A stretch of DNA of 64,000 nucleotides, from the NCBI RefSeq assembly GCF_000226315.1, contig NC_016026.1, forward strand, positions 744,001-808,000. The letters run 5' to 3'. Positions within the stretch are counted from its first letter, which is position 1, and every line of letters starts with the position of its first letter. The DNA comes from Micavibrio aeruginosavorus ARL-13. GTDB lineage: Bacteria; Pseudomonadota; Alphaproteobacteria; Micavibrionales; Micavibrionaceae. This document shows positions 53,871-63,343 of this stretch, piece by piece. Under the pieces are notes generated by a model. The model did not search any database, was not told the DNA's origin, and was given only the letters and a program-made list of their open reading frames with translations. The translations under genes were made by a program, and so were the position numbers.

Positions 53871-55145
53871 ATGAATTACAGCACACACACGACCGTGGAT
53901 TTTCTGGCGCAAACCTTGCTGCAACGCTGGGTGCCGAAATGGTATGGCGCGTTTTGTGATCCTAACAACGGCGGGTTCTATGAACGGCTGGGCGACCAAT
54001 TCGTGCCGCGCACGGGGCAACCGCGTCGCCTGCTGACCCATTGCCGCCAGATGGCCATGTACGCGCATGCCTCGGCGCACACGCGTGGGGCGTTTAAACC
54101 CGATCTGAAAAAACATTTCGACTATATGCTGAAAACCTTCTACGTCCCGGAAACGGGCGGGTGGCGGTTCAGCGTTGATGATGATGGCCGCCCGGTTGAT
54201 GGAACGTATGATCTGTATGCGTTGTCATTCGTCATATTTTCCATGGCGCATTATTACGCGGCCACGCATGATGAGCGTGCACATACTCATGCGCTCGACC
54301 TTCTGAAATTTATCGAAACGCATTTCGTTCTGCCTGGATTGCCCGGCTATGCCGAAGCGATTGATGAACACTTAAAGCCCATTCAGCGCCAGCGCCGCCA
54401 AAACCCGCATATGCATTTGTTGGAGGCGTGCTTATTTGCTGAAGACACATGGGGCGACCGGGGTTTTGCCGTCATGGCGGATCGCCTGGTGGATTTGTTC
54501 CATCACTATTTTTACATTCGCGATTTTGGGCAATTGTGTGAATTTTTCACCGACACGTTGAAACCTGACCCTCAAGATGGAAACAAGGTTGAACCCGGCC
54601 ATTATTGTGAATGGGTGTGGTTGTTGAAAAAACATGCCTATCTGCGCGGATACGATTCCATGCACGATGATCTGTGTGCCGAACTGCTCAGTTGGGCCAA
54701 CGCCCATGGGTGGGATTACGTGCATGGCGGAATTTATGATGTGTTATCGCCCGATGGCGAAGTGCTGACCGACAGCAAACGCCTGTGGCCGTTTACCGAG
54801 GCGCTGAAGGCCAATGCCCTGATGCTGGATGTCGTGCCGGAGATTGATAAAACACCGTTGAAAAACCGTATGGCCAAAATGGTCAGCGTGTTCCGCGAAC
54901 ATTATATGAGCGAGCGCGGTTTCTGGGTTGAATGGCTGCATCGCGATTTAACCCCCGCAGTTGATTATATGCCGGGCACCACGCCGTATCATGTGTATTT
55001 CGGCATCATGGAAACATACGCCGTGATGCATGCGCGTGGGCGCAGCGTGTCGTGGCGGGCGGGCATCCTGCTGGGGCTGTATACGATCCGGCGGCAATTA
55101 TCTGGTGTGGTGCGTGGCGTGAAGGCAAAAATAAAGGCCGGGTAA
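53871..55145 (+). CDS. AGE-family sugar isomerase/epimerase
   Basis: 424 residues from the ATG at 53871, with AAGGG upstream. NGGFYERLGDQF at the start, a run of paired helices typical of an (alpha/alpha)6 barrel, and His-rich motifs (GHYCEWVWLLKKH and ADN-like WPFTEALKAN) fit the N-acylglucosamine 2-epimerase / mannose-6-phosphate isomerase superfamily. The substrate is not predictable. The terminator overlaps its stop codon. Confidence 0.88.
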   Translation: MNYSTHTTVDFLAQTLLQRWVPKWYGAFCDPNNGGFYERLGDQFVPRTGQPRRLLTHCRQMAMYAHASAHTRGAFKPDLKKHFDYMLKTFYVPETGGWRFSVDDDGRPVDGTYDLYALSFVIFSMAHYYAATHDERAHTHALDLLKFIETHFVLPGLPGYAEAIDEHLKPIQRQRRQNPHMHLLEACLFAEDTWGDRGFAVMADRLVDLFHHYFYIRDFGQLCEFFTDTLKPDPQDGNKVEPGHYCEWVWLLKKHAYLRGYDSMHDDLCAELLSWANAHGWDYVHGGIYDVLSPDGEVLTDSKRLWPFTEALKANALMLDVVPEIDKTPLKNRMAKMVSVFREHYMSERGFWVEWLHRDLTPAVDYMPGTTPYHVYFGIMETYAVMHARGRSVSWRAGILLGLYTIRRQLSGVVRGVKAKIKAG

Positions 55146-55163
55146 AACCCGGCCTTTCTTAAT
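55133..55163. terminator. bidirectional terminator overlapping the AGE stop
   Basis: 11-bp perfect stem AAAGGCCGGGT/ACCCGGCCTTT with AAA loop (55133-55157), then a T-rich tail. The stop codon of the AGE gene is inside the hairpin. It also serves the convergent lipoprotein gene. Confidence 0.8.
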
Positions 55164-55179
55164 TTTTCTGTATACACGT

Positions 55180-56058
55180 TTATTCCGCGTATTCCTTCGG
55201 CGTCAACGTCACCGGGGCTGAACCGTTATTGTCGTTTGCGGCCGGTCCGGATGTTTTATAACTCATGAATGTCGGCGGCTCGATCGCGGCCGGAGCCGTT
55301 TCACCAGCGGCGGGTTCGACATTGGCAATCGCATCGGCCGACGGCGGCAAGGTCCGGTTATACGCCAATTCCTGCGGGCTCAACTGGAAGCCCACCAGAA
55401 CGCGGTACGATCCGGTGTCGGCACCAGCGGGCATAACCTGACGAATGGCTTCGCTTTGGCTGATTTGATCGGTGGTTTTGTCATACGACAATGTTGCGGC
55501 AAAGATTTCTTTAGCCAGAATGGAGCCCTGTGCGTTTGTAACCGCTACGAAATAGGGGTAGGAGAAGCTCGGCTTCTCGCTGTTTGTGCCACGGCCCTTT
55601 GCGCCCAGCGATCCGTTGAAGCCCACTTCCATATCCATCACCATGCCTTTTTCATCAGTGGTGCAGCTATGGCTGACGATGTTCATGGTAACGGAGGACA
55701 CTTCCTGGTCCGCCTTCGGCATGTCCGGGTTGGTGAATTGGTGCAGTTGTTTCAGATCGGTGACCAACTGAACGTGCGGGCATCCGCCAATGGTGCCGGC
55801 AACTTGTGTGGTGGCATCACCACCGGCGGCCGGCATGATGGCGGCGGCGTTTGCGGCATCGGCCACGGCCGGGTCGGTTGCGAACGGGTTCAAATCATCC
55901 AGCTTGATGCTGGCGATTTTGGTCGACAGGTCGGACACGCCGGTGACGACGGTATCGCTGACGCTGTTCGCGGCGGTTTCCATGGTTTCACAGGCGCTGA
56001 GGCTCAAGGCGGCAGTCGTGGCCAGCAGGAGGACAAAGGTCCGGGCATTGAATGTCAT
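55180..56058 (-). CDS. lipoprotein of unknown function
   Basis: 292 residues. Signal peptide with LSAC lipobox (Cys23). A short Ala/Asp-rich linker follows, then a domain at about 85-240 with two cysteines (GGCPHVQL, VSHSCTTDE), then a Pro/Ala-rich tail. The central domain, with FVAVTNAQGSILAKE, resembles exported proteins of unknown function in alphaproteobacteria; I cannot name the family. It is divergent from ispH. Confidence 0.78.
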   Translation of the reverse strand: MTFNARTFVLLLATTAALSLSACETMETAANSVSDTVVTGVSDLSTKIASIKLDDLNPFATDPAVADAANAAAIMPAAGGDATTQVAGTIGGCPHVQLVTDLKQLHQFTNPDMPKADQEVSSVTMNIVSHSCTTDEKGMVMDMEVGFNGSLGAKGRGTNSEKPSFSYPYFVAVTNAQGSILAKEIFAATLSYDKTTDQISQSEAIRQVMPAGADTGSYRVLVGFQLSPQELAYNRTLPPSADAIANVEPAAGETAPAAIEPPTFMSYKTSGPAANDNNGSAPVTLTPKEYAE

Positions 56059-56202
56059 GGTGGGCTCTCCCCCGATCTATTTTTGATAACCTGACACTTG
56101 TACGAAATTGGGGGCCATTCGGGCAAGAAATGAATGGGGGTTCCCCGGCTTTATTCAGGGTTTTAATGGACAAAATCGGTCCCATTTCCTATATAAACCC
56201 TT

Positions 56203-57177
56203 ATGACCCAGACAGAATCCGCAGAAAAACGCCCCCTTACCATCCTTCTGGCCGCCCCCCGGGGGTTTTGCGCCGGTGTGGACCGGGCGATCCAGATTGT
56301 TGAACGTGCGCTGATCAAATACGGCGCGCCGGTCTATGTCCGCCATGAAATCGTTCATAACAAGTTCGTGGTCGATAATCTGCGGGCCAAGGGCGCGGTG
56401 TTTGTCGAAGAACTGGATGAAATTCCCGATGATGGGCAACCGGTGATTTTTTCCGCCCACGGCGTGCCGAAACAGGTTCCGGCCGATGCCGCCGCACGCG
56501 AAATGTTTTACATCGACGCCACGTGCCCGTTGGTCAGCAAGGTTCACCGCGAGGCCGAACGCCATTTCAAAAATGGCCGCCAGTTGATTTTGATTGGTCA
56601 TCGCGGCCACCCGGAAGTCATCGGCACGATGGGGCAATTGCCGTGCGGTGCCGTGGTTCTGGTGGAAACGCTGGACGATGTCGCAACGTTGCAGGTGCGC
56701 GACGAAAACAATCTGGCCTATTGCACGCAAACGACCTTGTCGGTGGACGATACGGCGGACATCGTCGCCGCGTTGAAAGACCGTTTCCCGGCGATTGAGG
56801 GGCCGCATAAAGAAGATATCTGCTACGCCACCACCAACCGTCAGGGTGCGGTGAAGGCGATTGCCACACGCGCCGATGCATTGATCGTGATTGGGGCACC
56901 CAATTCATCCAATTCCAACCGTTTGGTTGAGGTTGGTGCGAATGGCGGGTGCAGAAAATCCATGCTGGTTCAGCGTGCTGCCGACATTGATTGGGCGTGG
57001 GTGGATGATGATATCTATACGCTGGGCCTGACCGCCGGGGCATCGGCACCGGAAGTGTTGGTCGAGGAAGTGATCGCCGCAGCCAAGCAACGTTTCGACG
57101 TGACGGTTGAAGAGGTGACCATCACGCAGGAAAACGTGGTGTTTAAGGTGCCGGGGATTTTGTCAGCGGCTGAATAA
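56203..57177 (+). CDS. ispH: 4-hydroxy-3-methylbut-2-enyl diphosphate reductase
   Basis: 324 residues. The three conserved cysteines for the iron-sulfur cluster are Cys23 ([11 protein letters not shown]), Cys108 ([11 protein letters not shown]) and Cys207 ([12 protein letters not shown]). It makes isopentenyl and dimethylallyl diphosphate, the last MEP step. Its last 35 bp overlap the convergent putative peptidase gene. Confidence 0.96.
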   Translation: MTQTESAEKRPLTILLAAPRGFCAGVDRAIQIVERALIKYGAPVYVRHEIVHNKFVVDNLRAKGAVFVEELDEIPDDGQPVIFSAHGVPKQVPADAAAREMFYIDATCPLVSKVHREAERHFKNGRQLILIGHRGHPEVIGTMGQLPCGAVVLVETLDDVATLQVRDENNLAYCTQTTLSVDDTADIVAALKDRFPAIEGPHKEDICYATTNRQGAVKAIATRADALIVIGAPNSSNSNRLVEVGANGGCRKSMLVQRAADIDWAWVDDDIYTLGLTAGASAPEVLVEEVIAAAKQRFDVTVEEVTITQENVVFKVPGILSAAE

Positions 57178-58246
57178 TCGGCGGTGGGGTCAGGCGGGGT
57201 TCGATATACCCGTTATAGGCCCGCGCCAAGAATTCCGCACGTGTAATCCCGATTGTCACCAACGCTTCACGCAGGGTGGGCAGACTGCGGTCATCGACAA
57301 TCCCCAAATCCATATTCAAATCGCGCAGACTGGCCTTGTTATCAAAAGACAATTTGCTGGGGCGGGCGAAATCCTGCGCGCATTTCATGGCACCGGGGCG
57401 GGTGAAAGGGTTGGGGCCAAAGCCGTGGCCAATATCCAGAATGTCATCGGGGTCCAGGCGGACGAATATAATATTTTCTCCGTCATTGCGTATGCGTGAT
57501 GCGATGATCTGTGCGTAATTGTTGATGGACAGCGCGTGATAATGGTCGGCAAAGCTGGTTGGGGGCTGGCCTGCGGGCAAAGGGCCGGCAAAGAAATTAC
57601 GATCCAGAACCGTTTTAGCCGCGTGGGCCATGGCCGTGTGTAAATTGCCATAGGTCAGGCGCAGGGAATTAAAATGACTGACGCTCATCGGGTCGGTGCG
57701 TGATGTTTTGTACAAGGTTGCATCATGTACGGCCATCAGGCTGTTCAGCCAGGCTTGCTTCACATACGCATCCTGTTCGCATCGTTCCTGGGCTGTGATC
57801 CAGTCACGGGGACACAGGATGATCCGGGTCATCGGATTATAGGGGCTGGCGTGCAGGGCCGGGGCAGACGCCTTTTGCAGGGCGTGCATACCCTCGTGTA
57901 TATGGGCGCTGAAAAGCAGGTTTTTATTGTCACGGGCTTTGGGGCCATAGGCGATGCGGTTATTAAATCCGTTACTTGCCGGATCGGCGGGATAAATGAA
58001 GGATTGATAGGCCGCCATACAGGATCCATCCGCCGTTGGAATATGGCGGCACCCGATCCGGGACAGTCGATTGATAAAATCAAGTCCAACCGCACCCAGA
58101 TAAGGATCGTTCAATCGCGCCAGATCGGTGCGTAAAGCGGTCAGTGCAGAATCCAGCACCACCTGCTCGGCGGCATTGTTCCATGCGGATGAAAGCGACT
58201 GCGATGATGACGTCGCGGAATGTCGGTCACGCGGCGAATCTTGCAT
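57143..58246 (-). CDS. putative HExxH metallopeptidase of unknown family
   Basis: 367 residues. Near 115-124 stands [11 protein letters not shown], an HExxH zinc-binding motif; further His and Glu residues downstream could be the third ligand. It resembles the DUF6782 putative metallopeptidases, but that link is not certain. No signal peptide is seen, and the N-terminus is Ser/Asp-rich. It runs opposite to ispH and thrB and separates them; its 3' end overlaps ispH by 35 bp. Confidence 0.7.
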   Translation of the reverse strand: MQDSPRDRHSATSSSQSLSSAWNNAAEQVVLDSALTALRTDLARLNDPYLGAVGLDFINRLSRIGCRHIPTADGSCMAAYQSFIYPADPASNGFNNRIAYGPKARDNKNLLFSAHIHEGMHALQKASAPALHASPYNPMTRIILCPRDWITAQERCEQDAYVKQAWLNSLMAVHDATLYKTSRTDPMSVSHFNSLRLTYGNLHTAMAHAAKTVLDRNFFAGPLPAGQPPTSFADHYHALSINNYAQIIASRIRNDGENIIFVRLDPDDILDIGHGFGPNPFTRPGAMKCAQDFARPSKLSFDNKASLRDLNMDLGIVDDRSLPTLREALVTIGITRAEFLARAYNGYIEPRLTPPPIIQPLTKSPAP

Positions 58247-58449
58247 AATAAAACCTGTTCAATCGTTCTTATTGTTGATGGGGATTGTAGGGGGGCGGTT
58301 TCATTCTGGCAAGCCCGGCCCCGGTGCATACGGGCAAGGGACTGAAACTCTTGTATATTGTTTTGTATTGCGTTGAATTTGTGCATTGAAACAATTGGAA
58401 AATGATATGCTTTCCCTCGTTTGTGATTCACATTTTTTGAAAAATCATC

Positions 58450-59412
58450 ATGGCCGTTTACACAAAAATCGACATAACCGATGCGCACGAATTACTCAGC
58501 CATTACAAACTGGGCGATGTGACGAAGCTGGAGGGGATTGAGCAGGGGGTGGAAAACACCAACTATCACCTACACACAACTGCCGGGCATTACATTCTGA
58601 CCCTGTTTGAAAAGCGTGTTGATCCGGTCAATCTGCCGTTCTTTTTTGCCTGGACCGATTATCTGGCCACCAAGGGCATTACGTGCCCGCACATCGTGCG
58701 CGATGCCGATGGTGCGATGATCCGTAACGTGCGTGGCCGCCCGGCGGCGATTATTTCATTTTTGGAAGGCGAAGCCCTGCCGCATGGGAAGATTAACCCG
58801 GCGGCATGTGGCGAGGTCGGGGCTTTGCTTGGCAAGATGCACAAGCTGGGCCAAAAATTTGACCAGACGCGTGACAATTCCATGGGTTTGCCCGCGTGGA
58901 AGGATCTGGCGGCGCGTACGGCGGGGCGCGCGGATGATGTGGAGAAAGGGCTGGCCCATTTCATCTCCACCGAAATTTTTCAGTTGGAAAAGGAATGGCC
59001 GGGTGTGGATGATCTGCCGCGCGGGACCGTTCATGCCGATTTGTTCCCGGATAATGTGTTCTTTAAACGCGGAACGTTGTCGGGGGTGATTGATTTCTAC
59101 TTCTCCTGCACGGACTTCTTCGTCTATGACCTGATGCTGACCGCCAATGCGTGGTGCTTTGATTCACGCCAGCATTTACTGGCGTCCCGTTGGGATGCGT
59201 TTATCGCCGGGTACGAGAGCGCGCGTAAATTGACCAAGGCGGAAAAGGCGTATATGCAATTCTTTGGCCGGGCGGCAGCATTGCGCATTATGTTGACGCG
59301 GCTGCATGATTTTCTGTTCCATCCGCATGATGCTATGGTGACGCCGAAAGATCCGGTTGAATATTTAAACATCCTGCGTTGGCACCAAAACCACGATATC
59401 GCCGAAAAATGA
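58450..59412 (+). CDS. thrB: homoserine kinase, ThrB type II
   Basis: 320 residues. [19 protein letters not shown] at the start, [12 protein letters not shown], the APH catalytic [11 protein letters not shown] and the metal-binding GVIDFYFSC. This is the APH-fold homoserine kinase of alphaproteobacteria, unlike the GHMP-type enzyme of E. coli. It makes O-phosphohomoserine for threonine synthesis. The rnhA start overlaps its stop (ATGA). Confidence 0.93.
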   Translation: MAVYTKIDITDAHELLSHYKLGDVTKLEGIEQGVENTNYHLHTTAGHYILTLFEKRVDPVNLPFFFAWTDYLATKGITCPHIVRDADGAMIRNVRGRPAAIISFLEGEALPHGKINPAACGEVGALLGKMHKLGQKFDQTRDNSMGLPAWKDLAARTAGRADDVEKGLAHFISTEIFQLEKEWPGVDDLPRGTVHADLFPDNVFFKRGTLSGVIDFYFSCTDFFVYDLMLTANAWCFDSRQHLLASRWDAFIAGYESARKLTKAEKAYMQFFGRAAALRIMLTRLHDFLFHPHDAMVTPKDPVEYLNILRWHQNHDIAEK

Positions 59413-59846
59413 GTACATCACCGTCCAAAAAAGTTGAAATCTACACCGATGGCGCGTGCAGCGGGAATCCCGGGCCCGGCGGCTGGGGGGCGATTTTGCG
59501 TTGGAACGGGCATGAAAAAGAAATGTCCGGGGCCGAGGCCGATACCACCAACAACCGCATGGAAATGATGGCGGCGATTGTCGCGCTGGAAACATTGAAG
59601 CGCGGTGTTGTGGTTGACCTGTATACCGACAGTGAATATTTAAAACGCGGCGTCACCGAATGGATGGCGGGGTGGAAGGCCAAAGGCTGGCCCGCTCGCA
59701 TTAAAAATCAGGATTTGTGGAAACGGCTGGATTCCGTTTTGCAAAACCATGATGTGAAGTTTCATTGGGTGCGCGGCCATTCTGGCCACCCGGAAAATGA
59801 ACGCTGTGACGAACTTGCGCGCAACGCGATCAAGACACTGCGCTAA
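59409..59846 (+). CDS. rnhA: ribonuclease HI
   Basis: 145 residues from the ATG at 59409. The catalytic carboxylates are Asp14 ([12 protein letters not shown]), Glu52 (NNRMEMMAA), Asp74 (YTDSEYL) and Asp134 (ERCDELARN); His124 is also present. It degrades RNA in RNA-DNA hybrids. It is translationally coupled to thrB. Confidence 0.96.
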   Translation: MSTSPSKKVEIYTDGACSGNPGPGGWGAILRWNGHEKEMSGAEADTTNNRMEMMAAIVALETLKRGVVVDLYTDSEYLKRGVTEWMAGWKAKGWPARIKNQDLWKRLDSVLQNHDVKFHWVRGHSGHPENERCDELARNAIKTLR

Positions 59847-60068
59847 CGAATCGATTCTCTGTTCACGATCATCGTTTTGAAGGCACCCCTTGTGGATAAC
59901 TCGGTTATCCACAACGAAGACGCCTGATTCTGGCAAGAAACCGACCCGCTTAAGGTTCCATTAAATTTTGCGGCACAAGGTGGATGTAACAGCGCAGTGC
60001 ACGAAGCCGCAACACAACGGAAAAATTTAAAAGCGGCACGTGACATCGATCAGAGGAAGGAGCGCACT

Positions 60069-60569
60069 ATGACGACAGACATCAGAATGATGACGACGAA
60101 CACGCCCAACCCGTTCATGCAGAACCAGGCCCATGCCGGTGACCGGATTGCTTTGCCGATCCCGCCCGCGCCGCATATTGGTATCGCACCGGAAGATAAA
60201 CCGGATACGCGCTTTGAAATGGAAATTTATGCCCGCTTTATGCGCCATCTGCGCGATGTGCCGAACAGCCGGATGGATATTAAAATCCTGGCCGCGATCG
60301 GTTTTACCGCTGACATGATGGATGTGGGTGATGCCATGGTGGCCAAGACGCTGGTGGATATGGGTTTGCGCGCACCGCGCCGGGCGTTCCCGCACTCATT
60401 CCTGGAATTTGCCGACCGGACCCAACAACGCAGTGCGTGGGATCACACATCCAGCGCGCCGGACAGCATTGTGGCCCTGCAAACGCACTGGAACGCCATT
60501 GGTGAAGACCGATTTGCCAGTACCTCCCGCACGGATTTTGTCACGGTGAACGAATTCTTCCCGACATAA
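60069..60569 (+). CDS. protein of unknown function
   Basis: 166 residues from the ATG at 60069, with GGAAGGAG nearby upstream. The N-terminal 55 residues are Pro/Asn-rich; the rest is helical (FEMEIYARFMRHLRDVPNSR). No signal peptide, membrane segment or motif I recognise. Ends at a strong terminator. Confidence 0.7.
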   Translation: MTTDIRMMTTNTPNPFMQNQAHAGDRIALPIPPAPHIGIAPEDKPDTRFEMEIYARFMRHLRDVPNSRMDIKILAAIGFTADMMDVGDAMVAKTLVDMGLRAPRRAFPHSFLEFADRTQQRSAWDHTSSAPDSIVALQTHWNAIGEDRFASTSRTDFVTVNEFFPT

Positions 60570-60596
60570 GATTGGTTCCACGGGTTCCTCCCCAAG

Positions 60597-60632
60597 GAAA
60601 AATCCCCCGACCTGTGCGGTCGGGGGATTTTC
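60597..60632. terminator. bidirectional terminator
   Basis: 12-bp perfect stem AATCCCCCGACC/GGTCGGGGGATT (60601-60629) with a 5-nt loop, then TTTTC; A-run before. It lies between the unknown gene and the convergent PBP gene. Confidence 0.9.
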
Positions 60633-60652
60633 TCATTCCTGTTTACGCAATC

Positions 60653-62716
60653 TCAGTCGTTAAATGACCAGTCGCTCTTGCGCCCTTCTTCGTTTGCGCG
60701 CGTTGCCTGATATGTCGATCCGCCGAAAATGCCTGTGCGTGGCTGGTCGTTTGTTGCCGGAGCGGAGAGCAGGTTGCTGATCAAATCACCAAATGCGCTG
60801 TCGGAACTGTTTTCCGCGTTGGGGTCAAATTCTGTGACCGGGGCCGGGGATAAAGACGACATAAATCCACCACCGCCGCGGGCGTTATAGGCCCCCATAA
60901 TGGTTTCACGCCAGATCCGTGCCGGGTACGAACCACCCGTTACGCGTTTCATGGAGGTGTTGTCGTCATTCCCAACCCAGACGCCAGCGATATAGGTATC
61001 GGTAAAGCCAATAAACCACGCATCACGGAAGTCCTGCGATGTTCCGGTTTTCCCTGCAGCGGGGTATGGCACCTTCGCGCCCTGACCGGTGCCAAATTCC
61101 AGCACGCCTGTCATCATGCCGGCCAACTCCTGCGTCAGGCGCGGGTCAACAACCGACCGTCCGCGCACGATGCGGCTGGACCGTTCATAAATCAGGCGGC
61201 CATCTTTATCGCGGACGCGGCGAATGGCATAAGGTTGAACCAGCGAACCTTGATTGCCGATGGTGGCATAGGCTGACACCATTTGAATGAGCGGGATGCC
61301 CGCACTGCCCAGCGACAGGCTGAGGTCGCGGTTCAGCGGTGCTTCAATGCCCAGACGCCGGGCCATATCAATCACCGAATCCACGCCAAAATGCTTGGTC
61401 AGTTGATAGGCAATGGTGTTGAGGGAATAGGCCAAAGCGGCATAAAGCGGGATTTCACCGTAATATTCGCCCTTAAAATTGGTTGGGCGGTATTTGCCCG
61501 TGCGGATGGGTTCGTCCACCACGATGGAATTGCGGTTCATGCCGTTTTCCAGCGCGGTCAGATAGACGATCGGCTTAAACGACGATCCGGGCTGGCGATA
61601 TGATTGCACGGCGCGGTTAAATTGGCTCAAGCCATAATCGGTTCCGCCAACCATGGCCAGCACAGCACCGGAATAATCCATCACGACGATTGCGCCTTGG
61701 GATACTTTTTTCTCGGCGGCGTCTTCGTTACGCAAGGCTTTGGTCAGTGCTTCTTCCGCGGCGCGTTGAACACCGGCATCCAATGTGGTGTCGACAATCA
61801 AATCAGTGTTGGGCGTGCCGATCATGTCGGCCAGATCGCTCATCACCCAATCGCTGTAATACCGCACGATGTCGCCGCCCGTGGGCTTACGCAATGGGGC
61901 GGGGGCTTGTTCGGTGGCCCCTTTGGTTTGGGCGTCGCTCAAATACCCGGCATCACGCATCGCCATGATGACCGTGTCGGCGCGTTCGCGGGCCAGTGAC
62001 GGGTTGCTGTGCGGGGAATATTTCGACGGGGCCTTTAACAATCCGGCAATGGTTGCGGATTCGCGCAAATTCATTTCGCGCGCAGATTTGTTGAAATAGG
62101 TCTGGGCTGCGGCTTCAACCCCGAACGTACCCGCACCGAGATACACACGGTTTAGATAAGCACTGAGGATCTCATCCTTGGTCAGTTTCTGCTCCAGCCA
62201 GACGGCCAGCATCGCTTCCTGAATTTTACGTTTGTATGTGCGTTCGCGCGACAGGAACAGGTTTTTGGCCAGCTGTTGCGTAATGGTCGATCCGCCCTGA
62301 ACGACCCGGCCTGCCGTGATGTTGCGGGCGGTGGCGCGCAGCATGCCGATCGGGTCGATACCGAAATGGTAATAGAAACGGCGGTCTTCAATCGCCAGAA
62401 CGGCGTGGATTAAATCCGGCGGCAATTCCGCCACGGTGACGTTGACGCCTTTCAGTTCGCCATAACGGGCGACCATTTCGCCACGGTCATCACGGATGGT
62501 GATGGCGGCTTTGCGTTCGAAATCCGGCTTGTCGATGAGCTTCGGCAATTCCGCGCCATACCACGCAATCACCAGCGACAGGGCAATGAAACCCCACAGC
62601 CCGGCGACAAGGCACCAGCGCAAGGCGCGGCTGAGCAATCCCTCCTGCGGGCGGGATTTCCGGGAGCGGGTGCTTTTACGCGTTGTGCTTTTCTGCGATG
62701 TCTTCTTTTTGGCCAT
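60653..62716 (-). CDS. class A penicillin-binding protein (PBP1A family)
   Basis: 687 residues. A basic Lys/Ser/Arg-rich N-terminus precedes a membrane helix at about 32-55. The glycosyltransferase domain (GT51) has AIEDRRFYYHFGID and STITQQLAKNLFLSRERTYKRK. The transpeptidase domain has SSFKP (SxxK), YSLNT (SxN) and KTGTSQDF (KTG). It builds and crosslinks peptidoglycan. The tail past residue 600 is Ser/Asp/Gly-rich. The MgtE-GNAT genes lie upstream on the same strand. Confidence 0.95.
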   Translation of the reverse strand: MAKKKTSQKSTTRKSTRSRKSRPQEGLLSRALRWCLVAGLWGFIALSLVIAWYGAELPKLIDKPDFERKAAITIRDDRGEMVARYGELKGVNVTVAELPPDLIHAVLAIEDRRFYYHFGIDPIGMLRATARNITAGRVVQGGSTITQQLAKNLFLSRERTYKRKIQEAMLAVWLEQKLTKDEILSAYLNRVYLGAGTFGVEAAAQTYFNKSAREMNLRESATIAGLLKAPSKYSPHSNPSLARERADTVIMAMRDAGYLSDAQTKGATEQAPAPLRKPTGGDIVRYYSDWVMSDLADMIGTPNTDLIVDTTLDAGVQRAAEEALTKALRNEDAAEKKVSQGAIVVMDYSGAVLAMVGGTDYGLSQFNRAVQSYRQPGSSFKPIVYLTALENGMNRNSIVVDEPIRTGKYRPTNFKGEYYGEIPLYAALAYSLNTIAYQLTKHFGVDSVIDMARRLGIEAPLNRDLSLSLGSAGIPLIQMVSAYATIGNQGSLVQPYAIRRVRDKDGRLIYERSSRIVRGRSVVDPRLTQELAGMMTGVLEFGTGQGAKVPYPAAGKTGTSQDFRDAWFIGFTDTYIAGVWVGNDDNTSMKRVTGGSYPARIWRETIMGAYNARGGGGFMSSLSPAPVTEFDPNAENSSDSAFGDLISNLLSAPATNDQPRTGIFGGSTYQATRANEEGRKSDWSFND

Positions 62717-62804
62717 GGCGGCGTGATACGGTCTTTTCAGTGTTTCAGCAAGAAATATAGGCCCAACATGCCCAAAATAGGGCGAAAAATGGGTTTTTTA
62801 CGGA

Positions 62805-63338
62805 TTATGAGCAATCCATCCAGTACCGGCGGCGGGCCGGGAACTGGGCTGTGGCGGCGGTTTCTTCTTCAAATGTACAGCCGGCCCCTTCGATAATCTC
62901 AATCGCCGATACGTTATCGGGCGATACGGTGATCAGCGCTTTTTCCAAACCGATATAATTGGCATAGGGGCGCGATTTGGTCAGGATTTTCTTGCCGTAT
63001 CCCTTGCCGCGCATGGATGGGCGAATGGCAAAGTAAATATTGCCACCCCATTTTTCCAGGTGCCAGTTCAGACGATGACGGATTTTTACGGTACCCAGAT
63101 AATGGTCGTCCTTTACAAACCAAAGGACGGTTTCCGGCACGGGTTCGGCCCAATCTTGTAGCGGCTGGTGTTCGACCCCACGTTCGGTGCGCAGCATTTT
63201 GACGAACCCATCAAAATCGGCCCGCAGGGTGAGCATGTCGTAATATTTCAAACGGTCTTCCGCATGAAATTCGGCCAGCGCTTCAAGGTAGCTGTCTTTA
63301 TATTCGATGTCGGGGCGGACGAGATGGGAAGCGGTCAT
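62805..63338 (-). CDS. GNAT-family acetyltransferase
   Basis: 177 residues from the ATG at 63338, 5 bp after the mgtE stop. The coenzyme-A loop RPSMRGKGYGKKIL and the following strand-helix pattern fit GNAT. The ending WMDCS is unusual. The substrate is unknown. It is probably co-transcribed with mgtE. Confidence 0.88.
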   Translation of the reverse strand: MTASHLVRPDIEYKDSYLEALAEFHAEDRLKYYDMLTLRADFDGFVKMLRTERGVEHQPLQDWAEPVPETVLWFVKDDHYLGTVKIRHRLNWHLEKWGGNIYFAIRPSMRGKGYGKKILTKSRPYANYIGLEKALITVSPDNVSAIEIIEGAGCTFEEETAATAQFPARRRYWMDCS

Positions 63339-63343
63339 GGTTT

